DNA from: Comamonadaceae bacterium UBA2334
GTDB taxonomy: Bacteria; Pseudomonadota; Gammaproteobacteria; Burkholderiales; Burkholderiaceae_C
Assembly: GCA_002344885.1 (NCBI GenBank)
Contig: DDUQ01000016.1
Coordinates: 1 to 48,138, forward strand
Reading direction: 5' to 3'
Length of the DNA: 48,138 bases
The notes under the pieces are model-generated. The model was not told the DNA's origin. It saw only the letters and a list, made by a program, of their open reading frames with translations, and ran no database searches. Position 1 is the stretch's first letter, and every line of letters begins with the position of its first letter. Made by a program: the position numbers and the translations under genes. Shown here piece after piece: positions 6,712 through 15,152 of the stretch.

Positions 6712-8256
6712 ATGACCGACCTTGGCCAGTTGCTCAACACCGACTTCCTGAACCTGCCCCTGATGGGGGCAGCGGGCTTGTTGCTGGCCAGTGCCATTGC
6801 AGCCGTCTTTTCGGCCCGGCTGGGCTTGTCGTTCCTGCTGGTGTTCCTGGTCGGCGGCATGTTGGCCGGCGAAGACGGCCCGGGGGGCTTCCAGTTCGAC
6901 GACCACAGGCTGAGTTTTGTGGTGGGCAACGTGGCACTGGCCATCATCTTGCTGGACGGCGGTCTGCGCACCCGGTTGGCCACGTTTCGCACAGGCCTCA
7001 GACCCTCGCTGTGGCTGGCCACCACAGGCGTGCTGGCCAGCGCGGTGCTGACGGGGGTGGCGGCACGCTGGTTGCTCGACCTGCCGTGGGCCATGGCCCT
7101 GTTGATGGGTGCCATCGTGGGTTCAACCGACGCAGCAGCCGTGTTTTCGTTGTTGAAAAGCTCCGGTGTGCGTCTGAACGAACGTGTCGAAGCCACACTG
7201 GAGATCGAGTCGGGCATGAACGACCCGATGGCCGTCTTCCTCACCCTGGCGTTTGTGGGCATGGTGGCAGCTTCGCTGCAAGCCGATGGCGCTGCGATGG
7301 ACGGCTGGCAAACGGGCCTGTTCTGGGCGCAAACCCTGCTCAACCAGTTTGGCCTGGGTCTGCTGGCAGGGCTGGCCTGTGGCTGGGCACTGAGTTGGTT
7401 GTTGAACGTGCTGCACGCCACCGGGCGTCCGGCAGCCGGCGTGGTGGGCCTGGTGCTGCTGTCGGCCGGTTTGCTGCTGTTTGCCGCATGCAACTGGTTG
7501 GGCGGCTCAGGCTTTCTGGCGGTTTATGTGGCAGGCGTGTGGATCGGGAACCGCGCACGCAAAGCCGTCCTGCCGGCCTTGTCCATCATGGACGGCTATG
7601 CCTGGCTGGCACAGGCCAGCATGTTCTTGCTGCTCGGTTTGCTGGCAACACCCACCGAGGTGTCGCGAACCCTGTGGCCGGCGCTGGGCGTGGCAGCCGT
7701 GCTCATGCTGGTGGCGCGGCCATTGTCGGTGTGGCTGTGTCTCGCGCCGCTGCATTTTGCGCCGCGCGAGATGGCCTTCATTGCCTGGGTGGGTTTGCGG
7801 GGTGCGGTCCCCATCGTGCTCGCGGTTTTCCCGTTGATGGCGGGCCTGCCCGGGGCACAGATTTTTTTCAATGTGGCATTTGTGGTGGTGCTGACCTCGC
7901 TGCTGCTGCAGGGCGCGAGCATTGCCTATGCGGCCCGGTTGTGCCGGGTGGCACTGCCTGCCGATGCTGACGAAGCAGGCATGCGCCGCATTTTTGGCGA
8001 CTTCGAACTCGATGCCGGCCTGGCCCTTGAACCCCTGTGCGACTTTTACGGCCTGACCTGCCCGGACACCGACCATGCCCTCACCGGTGAGTGGGTCGCT
8101 GCCCAGTTGCAACGCCCGCCTGTCGCTGGCGACACCGTGGCCTTGGGCGATGCAAGCCTGAGCGTTCGCAAACTGGACAACAAAGGCCGCATCCAGACCC
8201 TGGGTTTGAGGCTGCAGGCACACTCACCCGGCGCAGCCGAGCCGCAGGAACGCTGA
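6712..8256 (+). CDS. cvrA: Potassium/proton antiporter, CvrA (NhaP2)-type
   Basis: The 514-residue protein has about 12-13 membrane segments in its first 400 residues, with the CPA1 features LLDGGLRT (near residue 84) and GSTDAAAVFSLL (about 136-147) and the conserved ESGMNDPMAVFLT (about 164-176). A soluble C-terminal region of about 110 residues follows, ending in a TrkA-C/CorC-like regulatory part (VALGDASLSVRKL). Family members exchange cytosolic K+ or Na+ for protons at the inner membrane. It is a single gene; the following leftward ABC genes converge on it. Confidence 0.85.
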   Translation: MTDLGQLLNTDFLNLPLMGAAGLLLASAIAAVFSARLGLSFLLVFLVGGMLAGEDGPGGFQFDDHRLSFVVGNVALAIILLDGGLRTRLATFRTGLRPSLWLATTGVLASAVLTGVAARWLLDLPWAMALLMGAIVGSTDAAAVFSLLKSSGVRLNERVEATLEIESGMNDPMAVFLTLAFVGMVAASLQADGAAMDGWQTGLFWAQTLLNQFGLGLLAGLACGWALSWLLNVLHATGRPAAGVVGLVLLSAGLLLFAACNWLGGSGFLAVYVAGVWIGNRARKAVLPALSIMDGYAWLAQASMFLLLGLLATPTEVSRTLWPALGVAAVLMLVARPLSVWLCLAPLHFAPREMAFIAWVGLRGAVPIVLAVFPLMAGLPGAQIFFNVAFVVVLTSLLLQGASIAYAARLCRVALPADADEAGMRRIFGDFELDAGLALEPLCDFYGLTCPDTDHALTGEWVAAQLQRPPVAGDTVALGDASLSVRKLDNKGRIQTLGLRLQAHSPGAAEPQER

Positions 8257-8270
8257 CACGACCAAAACCC

Positions 8271-8294
8271 AACACCCCAACACCCCAGCACCCC
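8271..8294 (+). repeat. Three near-identical 8-mers AACACCCC
   Basis: AACACCCC, AACACCCC and AGCACCCC lie in tandem in the convergent gap between the antiporter and the FtsX-type permease. No terminator hairpin is evident here. This is probably a small slippage repeat. Confidence 0.7.
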
Positions 8295-8390
8295 AAACGC
8301 AACATCGCCAAGTCCGCAAATGCCGCGCCTTGGCAGCCCCAAACGCGTTCGGGGGCGGTGAACGGGCTTTGATGGGAGGGGCTCAGCAGT

Positions 8391-9596
8391 TCAGTCCTGC
8401 GAATGGAGCAAGTGGGCCACATCCACACGATAGGCCCCCCAGGCGGGTAATGCAGCGGCCAACAGCGCCACACCGGCGGCCAAAGCGGGCACAGCCCACA
8501 ACTCTTCCGGCCAGGTGGCCGTCGCGACCAGTCCGGCCGATTCGGTGGGCATGAGCGCAGGCAAACCGGCCATCAGACCCTGCGCCAGCGACAGCCCCAG
8601 CACCGTCGCAACGGAGGCCAGCCAGAGGGCTTCTGCCAGCAGCAGGCCTGCCAGCCTGGCCGGCCCGGCACCCAGCATGCGCAGCATGGCCAGATCGGCC
8701 CGCCGCTCACGCACCGCCTGCCACAAGGCCATGAACACACTCAGTGCAGACACAAGCACCAGGGTCACGCCCAAAGCGCGCAGCACATCGGCCCCGGCAC
8801 CCAGCATGCGCAACAGGCGGGTGAGTTCATACGCTGGCGCTGCGGCCTGCATGGACGTGGCACTGTTGACCTGGCGCGGGAACGACACCGCCGCCAGCGG
8901 TGACCGGTAACGGATGAGTGCCAGCGTGACCTCACGCTCGGCCTGCAAGGCAGCCAGGTCTTCTTCATCGGTGGCCATGTCGGTCTCGTGGACAGCCCAG
9001 ACCGATTCAGTGGCCGTCAACACCAGCCTGTCCAGCACATGGTGGCCCGTTGACAGCACGCCGGTCACAACGTAAGGGTGGTCGCCATGCGGGTGACCGC
9101 CCTCGCCCAACCCGTGCAATCCGTGGAAGCGGTCACCCACACGCAAGCCTGTGGCGTGCGCCACCTGTGCGCCCAACACAGCCTGCATGGGTGCCTGCCA
9201 CCACTGCCCGCTGGCAAGCTGTGCGCCGTACAGGGCCGGATAGTCGAGCGTGGTGCCCACGATGCGGAAACCAGCCACGTTGTCACCCAGGCTGACGGGA
9301 ATGAGTTGGGCGACCTGCGGGTGGCTGCGCAGGGCTTCGACATCGGCCAGTGCCACATTGCCCGGCGGCACATCCAGGTGATAGACCCCGGCCAGGATGA
9401 GTTGGAGCGGGCTGCCTTTGGCACCCACCACCACATCGATACCCGCGACATCGCGCTCCAACGCCTGTTCGATGCGCTGGTGCGCCATCAGTATGACCGC
9501 CAGCGCCCCCAGGCCCAAGGCCAACATACAGACATTCAGCCAGGCCGACAGTGGCCTGGACCACGCATACCGCCAGGACAGGCTGAGCAGGTTCAT
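8391..9596 (-). CDS. FtsX/MacB-type ABC permease with a His-rich periplasmic loop (Zrg/PA4065-like)
   Basis: Starting at MNLLSLSW (401 aa), the protein has one N-terminal membrane segment (about 19-38), a periplasmic MacB-like domain to about residue 280, and three C-terminal segments. This is the four-helix layout of type VII ABC proteins, which couple ATP use to periplasmic work and not to classical import. The periplasmic domain carries a His cluster (H158, H161, H168, H170, H173, H185, H186). From memory, this combination resembles permeases induced by zinc limitation in Pseudomonas (PA4065) and Vibrio (zrg). The substrate is unknown. Its partner ATPase ends 64 bases upstream. Confidence 0.8.
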   Translation of the reverse strand: MNLLSLSWRYAWSRPLSAWLNVCMLALGLGALAVILMAHQRIEQALERDVAGIDVVVGAKGSPLQLILAGVYHLDVPPGNVALADVEALRSHPQVAQLIPVSLGDNVAGFRIVGTTLDYPALYGAQLASGQWWQAPMQAVLGAQVAHATGLRVGDRFHGLHGLGEGGHPHGDHPYVVTGVLSTGHHVLDRLVLTATESVWAVHETDMATDEEDLAALQAEREVTLALIRYRSPLAAVSFPRQVNSATSMQAAAPAYELTRLLRMLGAGADVLRALGVTLVLVSALSVFMALWQAVRERRADLAMLRMLGAGPARLAGLLLAEALWLASVATVLGLSLAQGLMAGLPALMPTESAGLVATATWPEELWAVPALAAGVALLAAALPAWGAYRVDVAHLLHSQD

Positions 9597-9637
9597 GCTG
9601 TCTGCCTGTTCTGGCCAGAACACACGGGCGAACGCTT

Positions 9638-9686
9638 GAAAATCATAGCTACAAGTCCAATCAATTCATGCGCTGAAGCGTCATTT
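9638..9686 (+). repeat. TAGC-N18-AAGCGCT repeat element, copy 2 (overlaps the 3' end of the ABC ATPase gene)
   Basis: TAGC at 9646-9649, 18 bases, then ATGCGCT at 9668-9674, preceded by AAAATCA and followed by GAAGCGTCATTT. The element lies between ATPase and permease genes and covers the last eight or so codons and the stop of the leftward ATPase gene. Confidence 0.75.
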
Positions 9687-10344
9687 CAATCACATCTTGA
9701 GCAGAGCCACCGGCAGACTGTGCAACCGAGCAGGCCGCGTGCACGGCGTGCACCGCCCGGGCATCGTGGGTGGCCAGCACCAGCGTCGCACCCACCGTGG
9801 TGGCGGTCTGTTGCAGCAGCGCCAGCGCGGCCTGGGCAGACTCGTCGTCCAGGCTGGCAGTCGGCTCGTCAGCCAGCAGCACGCTGGGCGACAGCAACAC
9901 CGCTCGGGCCAGCGCCACCCGCTGGGCCTGGCCACCCGACAGCGCCTGTGGCAACCGGTCAGCCAGCCCACTCACGCCCAACGCGTCCAGGGTGGCCTGC
10001 ATGCGCAGCGGGTCGGGGCGCAGCCCCGACGCCCAGTACACCAGCGCCAGGTTCTGCGCAACCGTGAGCGCGGGGCTCAAGTGCAGCTTCTGCGGCAGAA
10101 AACCCACGTGCCGTGCCCGCCAGGCATCCAGCCTGGCACCCCGTTCAAGCAAAGGTGTGCCGGCCACCACCACCTGCCCGGACACAGGCGCCAGCAATCC
10201 CGCCACCACCGCCAGCCAGGTGGACTTGCCGCTGCCAGACGGCCCCCGCAACAGCAGCGTCCCCCCCTGCGGCACCGCCACATCCGGGAACACGATGGGG
10301 GTACCCCCTCTGAAAGCCGCGACCAAACTGCGCGTCTCGATCAC
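9661..10344 (-). CDS. ABC transporter ATP-binding protein (LolD/MacB-type)
   Basis: The start is taken as the GTG at 10344, whose last bases form GTGA with the stop of the diguanylate cyclase gene; an open frame runs further upstream but lies inside that gene. The 227-residue product is one ABC domain with Walker A GPSGSGKS, signature LSGGQAQRVALARA and Walker B VLLADEPTASLD. It is the size and type that pair with FtsX-like permeases. The last residues (TLQRMN) are encoded within a repeat element, so the C-terminal end has probably been remodelled. The family resembles PA4064 by context; this is inference. Confidence 0.82.
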   Translation of the reverse strand: MIETRSLVAAFRGGTPIVFPDVAVPQGGTLLLRGPSGSGKSTWLAVVAGLLAPVSGQVVVAGTPLLERGARLDAWRARHVGFLPQKLHLSPALTVAQNLALVYWASGLRPDPLRMQATLDALGVSGLADRLPQALSGGQAQRVALARAVLLSPSVLLADEPTASLDDESAQAALALLQQTATTVGATLVLATHDARAVHAVHAACSVAQSAGGSAQDVIEMTLQRMN

Positions 10345-12062
10345 ACCTGAAGCCCCCCACCATCGTGCAGCCCGTGAAACCGGAAACCACCCTGCCCTGC
10401 TTGCTTGGCCACGTACATGGCCGTATCGGCAGCTGACATGAGCTGCTCTTCCGTCTCGCCATCGGCGGGCGTGCGGGCAATGCCCATGCTGCAAGCCACG
10501 CGGAACCACTGCCCCTTCCACTCGATCGGCTCAGCCACGGCCTCCACCAGCTTGGCAGCCAGCGCGGCCAGCTGGGCGTCCTCAGGTGCCTGGGCCACCA
10601 CCACGGCAAATTCGTCCCCACCCAGGCGCGCCGGGGTATCCACTTCCCGCGTGTTGGCCCTCAGCCGCTGGGCCACGGCCAACAGCACGGCATCGCCCGC
10701 CTCGTGCCCATGGGTGTCGTTGATCAGTTTGAACTTGTCCAGATCCACATACAGCAAGGCCACCACCTGACCGGTCCGTCGCCTTTGTGCCAGGGCAGAC
10801 TGCAGACTGTCATGGAACTGGCGGCGATTGGCCAGACCGGTCAGGCCGTCCTGCCTTGCCAGGGTCGACAGCTCATGCTGGCTGTCTTCCAGCGCCTTCA
10901 GTTGCTGCGCCAGTGCGCCCTGCATGCGGTCGAATGTGCGCGCCAGGTCACCAATTTCATCTTCCCGGCTGAGGGGCAATGCACCCACCACCTGCCCCTG
11001 CGCAAACTGCCGGGCCGCAGCGCCGATCTGAGCAAGGGGGCGCACCAGTGTCCGGGCCAACACCCAGGCCACCAGCAGGCAGGCCACGCCCACCGCAATC
11101 AGTATCTTCCAGATGGTGGCATTCAACTGCGTCACATCGGCCAGCACCACCTTCAGGGGTTGCGCCAAGCCCAGCAGCAGGCGCGTGTCGTGCATTTCGA
11201 CCACAGGCGTCGACGCGATGAACGCGGCAGCCAGGGCTTGACCGTTCAGCGTGGTCTCGAACACCGCATGGTCGCCTGCGCCCTGAAGCAAGGCTGCGGT
11301 CTGCGGCATGGTGTCCTGCGCCAGATGGCGCTGTCCCCGGTCAAATCCGAATGTCAGGCTGGCATCGGGGTGGATGAGCCAATCGCCTTTGCTGTTGGCG
11401 AAAAACAGGTGGAATGTTTCGGGCAGATCCATGCGCATCGACTCGAAAGAACTCCGGAGGTCGATATTGATCACGACCACGCCCCTTGGCGTGCCTGCGG
11501 CATCCCGGACGGTCATGCTCGCCACCAGCGTGGGCAAGCCCTCGCCAGCATGCACACCCGCTTCACGGTTGATGGCGATGCGCGACAGATAGGTTTGCCC
11601 CGGCGCAACCTTCAGCGCTTCGGCCACGTAGTCGAAGTGCCCCTTTTCCTGCAGATCGGCATCGCCGATGGCCAGCGGCAGGCCGTTGTGCCGGTCGACA
11701 CGCACGCGCTCCAGACCATGATCCTGCGCCCCGATCAAGCGGACCTGCAAATAGCTCGGGTTCGAGGTCAGCAGTGAGCCGAACATCGCTTCCAGTCGCA
11801 GGCGGGCGGTCGGGTCTGCCACACCCAGCAGAACCGACGTGTCCGGATGCAGCGCCAACAGTTGCAGGTCGCGTGACAGCTCTTCACGGGTGGCGGTGAT
11901 GCGGCGAGCCATCACTCGCGTGGCGGTCAGCAATTTGCTTTGAGCCGCTTGCACCAGCAGGTCGCGGCTGGCACCGTACACGTACCAGCCCGTCAACCCA
12001 GCCACCACCATCCCCAGCATGGCGAGCACAAGGGCCAGCCGCGTGGACAGGTTGGACTTCAT
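10341..12062 (-). CDS. Membrane diguanylate cyclase: Cache-type sensor, HAMP, GGDEF
   Basis: Starting at MKSNLSTRL, the 573-residue protein has membrane segments at about 8-29 and 317-337 bracketing a large periplasmic Cache-like sensor. A HAMP linker (338-390) and a GGDEF domain follow. The active-site GGDEF is intact at 481-485, and the product-inhibition site RxxD is present at 472-475, so it should make cyclic di-GMP with feedback control. Its ATG overlaps the stop of the upstream solute-binding protein gene (ATGA), and its own stop overlaps the ABC ATPase start (GTGA). This coupling suggests that it senses a ligand or a ligand-loaded binding protein. Confidence 0.9.
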   Translation of the reverse strand: MKSNLSTRLALVLAMLGMVVAGLTGWYVYGASRDLLVQAAQSKLLTATRVMARRITATREELSRDLQLLALHPDTSVLLGVADPTARLRLEAMFGSLLTSNPSYLQVRLIGAQDHGLERVRVDRHNGLPLAIGDADLQEKGHFDYVAEALKVAPGQTYLSRIAINREAGVHAGEGLPTLVASMTVRDAAGTPRGVVVINIDLRSSFESMRMDLPETFHLFFANSKGDWLIHPDASLTFGFDRGQRHLAQDTMPQTAALLQGAGDHAVFETTLNGQALAAAFIASTPVVEMHDTRLLLGLAQPLKVVLADVTQLNATIWKILIAVGVACLLVAWVLARTLVRPLAQIGAAARQFAQGQVVGALPLSREDEIGDLARTFDRMQGALAQQLKALEDSQHELSTLARQDGLTGLANRRQFHDSLQSALAQRRRTGQVVALLYVDLDKFKLINDTHGHEAGDAVLLAVAQRLRANTREVDTPARLGGDEFAVVVAQAPEDAQLAALAAKLVEAVAEPIEWKGQWFRVACSMGIARTPADGETEEQLMSAADTAMYVAKQAGQGGFRFHGLHDGGGLQV

Positions 12063-13126
12063 GCGGCAATCACCTTGGCGGCGCGGTCGCCCGAGACAAT
12101 GCGTGCCCACATCCGGTTGCGCCGCTCGTCGTCCTCCACCGGCTCCAACCACACCAGCTTGTCGCTGCCAAGCGCGTGCAGGGGCTCAGCCGTGGTGTTC
12201 GACAGGCCTTGACGACTGACCAGCCATTCGCTGGCCGGCTTGTCGAGCAAATGGTTGATCCAGGCGGCAGCCAGCGCCAGCTGAGGTGTTTTGCGCATGA
12301 TGGCCCAGCAATCGAGCCAGGCCAATGCGCCTTCTCGCGGGATGGCGTAGCCCACATCCAGACCCGCCTCGCGAAACAGCTTGAGCTGCTGCGCGCCGTA
12401 GTTGGCCAGCATGAGAGCTGCCCCCCTGCTCTGGAACAGCGCCAGCGACTCTTCAGGCGGGCCATAAAACCCTGCGGCATTGCGCCGCAGCGCAATGAGC
12501 TTGTCCACCACGCCTGGCCAGTCCTGCTTGCGCAGTCGGAAAGGCGCAGACAAACCCAACGCCTGCGCAGCCAGGGTAAAGCTGTGTGTGCCACCGTTGT
12601 AGGCCAACACTTTGCCTTGCCACTGAGGGTCCCACAGGGCGCGAATGCTGTCCGGGGCCTGGCGCACACGCTTGCGGTCGTAAACCAGGCCCATTTCGGC
12701 GTAGGTGAAAGGCACGGCCATCAGCTTGCCACCATGCACCAGGCCTGCAATGCGTGCAGCATCCTGGAAACGCGGCAACTGCATCCGTCGGTTTGGCACA
12801 GCATCGGCAGGCACCGGACTGACCAGCCCCTGTGCCACATAACGCTGCAGCTCGGCCGTGTTCACAGCCAGCACGTCAAAATCGGCTGCGCCGTTTGATG
12901 TGGCGCGCTGCCAGAGTGCATCGTCGGAATCGACCACCGTCAAGGCCACTTTGGCGGAATGGGCACGCTCAAAGGCTTGGACCACTTCGGGTTCGGCGTA
13001 GCCCGGCCACGCCAACACCCTCAGCACGGGCGGCGTTGCGCCCCACCCTGGCAAGGGCACACCGCAGGCGGCCACGCCACAGCCGGCAAGCTGTACCAAG
13101 CACTTTCGACGACCAGGCTGACGCAT
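12059..13126 (-). CDS. Periplasmic solute-binding protein, PotD/spermidine-putrescine type
   Basis: The product is about 355 residues from the ATG at 13126; a GTG three codons earlier is also possible. The N-terminus has twin Arg in GRRKCLVQLAGCG, which could be a Tat or a lipoprotein signal. The mature part reads like family 1 binding proteins of the PotD/FbpA fold: LRVLAWPGYAEPEVVQAFE, then DFDVLAVNTAELQRYVAQG, then VPFTYAEMGLVYDRKRV. Such proteins bind polyamines, small organic molecules or metal ions. No cognate importer lies beside it; it is followed by a diguanylate cyclase. It may act as a ligand-binding co-receptor, which is inference. Confidence 0.78.
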   Translation of the reverse strand: MRQPGRRKCLVQLAGCGVAACGVPLPGWGATPPVLRVLAWPGYAEPEVVQAFERAHSAKVALTVVDSDDALWQRATSNGAADFDVLAVNTAELQRYVAQGLVSPVPADAVPNRRMQLPRFQDAARIAGLVHGGKLMAVPFTYAEMGLVYDRKRVRQAPDSIRALWDPQWQGKVLAYNGGTHSFTLAAQALGLSAPFRLRKQDWPGVVDKLIALRRNAAGFYGPPEESLALFQSRGAALMLANYGAQQLKLFREAGLDVGYAIPREGALAWLDCWAIMRKTPQLALAAAWINHLLDKPASEWLVSRQGLSNTTAEPLHALGSDKLVWLEPVEDDERRNRMWARIVSGDRAAKVIAA

Positions 13127-13289
13127 CGGAGGCACCGTGGAATCAGAGTTGACAGAAGCCCGATGCTACACAGTCAAGCGGCTTCGTGGCATCGAAAATC
13201 ACTGATCTGCGTCAAACTTGCTGCGATCAGCAGCGGCCAGCACCCGCCTGTTCGGGCTGGCCGCGCGTGGCCTTGATACGCCCAGCCGT

Positions 13290-13877
13290 TCAGTCGCGCA
13301 ACAATCGCCTGAAGGTGGCCATGAACTTGCTGACCTTGGGCCCGACAACGAACGCGCAGTAGCCCTGGTTCGGGTGTTGTTCGAAATAGTCCTGGTGATA
13401 GGCCTCGGCGGGTGTGTAGGACGACAACGGCTGCACCTCGGTCACCACCGGTGCACCCAAGTCGCCACGAGCCTGCATGGCCGCAATCAACGCCTGCGCC
13501 TGGGCTTGCTGGTCGGCCTTGGTGAAGTACACACCACTGCGGTACTGGGTGCCCACATCATTGCCCTGACGGTTCAGCGTGGTGGGATCGTGTGTGGCAA
13601 AAAACACCTCCAGCAACTCGCCAGTGCTGACCAGACTGGGGTCGTAGGTCAGTTTGACCACCTCGTTGTACCCGGTCTGCCCCGAGCACACCTGTTCGTA
13701 GGTGGGCGCTGGGTAGCGCAGCGCATTGCCATTGGCATAGCCCGATTCCACATCGAGCACGCCCTTGACACGGACGAACACAGCTTCCGTGCACCAGAAG
13801 CAACCACCACCCAGCACAATCGTCTGAACGGAGGCGTCGGACCCGTGTTCGTCCGACGGAGTGAGCTGAGTGGACAT
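13290..13877 (-). CDS. msrA: Peptide methionine sulfoxide reductase MsrA
   Basis: The ATG at 13877 has AAGGAAGG upstream and gives 195 residues; the frame extends further 5' without a start site of similar quality. GCFWC (residues 25-29, catalytic C26) is the signature of MsrA, which reduces methionine-S-sulfoxide in oxidised proteins. The rest (VKGVLDVESGYANG, YHQDYFEQHPNQGYC) is typical, with the C-terminal Cys as probable resolving residue. No signal peptide is seen, so it is cytosolic. It stands alone, in the same orientation as the genes around it. Confidence 0.95.
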   Translation of the reverse strand: MSTQLTPSDEHGSDASVQTIVLGGGCFWCTEAVFVRVKGVLDVESGYANGNALRYPAPTYEQVCSGQTGYNEVVKLTYDPSLVSTGELLEVFFATHDPTTLNRQGNDVGTQYRSGVYFTKADQQAQAQALIAAMQARGDLGAPVVTEVQPLSSYTPAEAYHQDYFEQHPNQGYCAFVVGPKVSKFMATFRRLLRD

Positions 13878-13967
13878 GCAGACCTTCCTTGAACAGGCTG
13901 AAGAATGGGACAGGCAGCGCAGTGGCACACGCAACCCACCGACCAGAGTGGGCATTGTGGCGGTGCT

Positions 13968-15149
13968 TCAAAGCCCTTGCATGCCGGGCGTGTTGGCGGG
14001 CGGCTTCAGGTGCACCCATGCCAGCCGGGCGCCCAGGCCCACTGCCCCCCCGACCGTCCAGAACACCCAGGCTGCGCCCACCGCCGCCCCCACCGTGCCA
14101 AACAGCACCGGCATGAGCACGCTAGACGCATTGATGGCCATGGCACGCAGGGCCAGTGCCTGCCCGTGCTGGTCGTGCGGCGTGATCTGGTGCAACGTGC
14201 TCATGATCATGGGTTGCACGGCACCCAGCACAAACCCCAGCATGACCGACAGTGCAGCCATGGCCCAGGGTGACTCCACCAGCGGGTACACGCCGAACAG
14301 CGCGGCTGTGCACACCATGGCACCGCCGACGACCACAGACTCCTTCAGACGCGAAGCCACAGCGGGAATGAGCAACCTCACGGCCGTGGCAGCGATGGCG
14401 AACACGCCGAGGATGGTGCCAATCGCCGTGGCGGAAAACGACAGTTCGTGGCCAATGACTGGCACCAGAAAGGTGTGCACGTCCCAGCAGGACGCCAACA
14501 GCCAGTTCACCAGCAACAGGCGCCTGAACTGCACCTGCCGCAGCAGCGACCAGGCCGAAGGCACCTCGTCTGCCGCAGGCCGTGGTGCCACGGCTGGCAC
14601 CTGCACACGCTGGATGACCCACCAGCCCAGCAGCGGCAGGCAGGCCAACAGGCCATAGGCCGCGCGGAACCCGAACAGGTCAATCGCCACGCCGGCCGCA
14701 AACGGGCCGGCAAAGTTGGACACGCTGGGCCCCAGCGCCAGCCAGCTGAACACCTGGCGCAATTCGGTCGCGTCGCGTGCCAGCAGGCCCACCTGCCGTT
14801 GCAAAGCAATCAGGGCCAGGCCCGAGGCCGCACCGCACGTCAACGCCGTGCCACACAGCACCCAGTACTCCGGCCAGACCGTGGCTGCCGCGCCCCCCAC
14901 CACTGCGATGAGCACGGCAACCGTGATGGGCCGTTGCAGGCCGTGCCTGTCCACATACCGCCCGGCAGGCAGCGACAGGAACACCTGTGTCAGCGCAAAG
15001 AGCGCAAGCAACACACCGGCTGCCGCCGCGCTCTCGCCTTCCCGCAGCGCCATGAGCGGGGCCGCCATGCGAAATCCGGTCATGCAGGCGTGGACGCACA
15101 CCTGCGCGCAGACCAGCCGCCACACCAACCTGCGGGTACGGTCGCCCAA
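13968..15149 (-). CDS. Major facilitator superfamily transporter
   Basis: The product is 393 residues with about twelve membrane segments. The MFS motif between segments 2 and 3 is GRYVDRHGLQRP (about residues 63-74), and the N-terminal half is the more conserved. The likely start is a TTG at 15149, four bases after the rmuC stop and with GAGG in the end of rmuC; a GTG a few codons downstream is the alternative. It probably forms an operon with the hydroxyacid dehydrogenase and rmuC genes. The substrate cannot be inferred; no drug-resistance signature stands out. Confidence 0.8.
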   Translation of the reverse strand: MGDRTRRLVWRLVCAQVCVHACMTGFRMAAPLMALREGESAAAAGVLLALFALTQVFLSLPAGRYVDRHGLQRPITVAVLIAVVGGAAATVWPEYWVLCGTALTCGAASGLALIALQRQVGLLARDATELRQVFSWLALGPSVSNFAGPFAAGVAIDLFGFRAAYGLLACLPLLGWWVIQRVQVPAVAPRPAADEVPSAWSLLRQVQFRRLLLVNWLLASCWDVHTFLVPVIGHELSFSATAIGTILGVFAIAATAVRLLIPAVASRLKESVVVGGAMVCTAALFGVYPLVESPWAMAALSVMLGFVLGAVQPMIMSTLHQITPHDQHGQALALRAMAINASSVLMPVLFGTVGAAVGAAWVFWTVGGAVGLGARLAWVHLKPPANTPGMQGL

Positions 15150-15152
15150 TGC

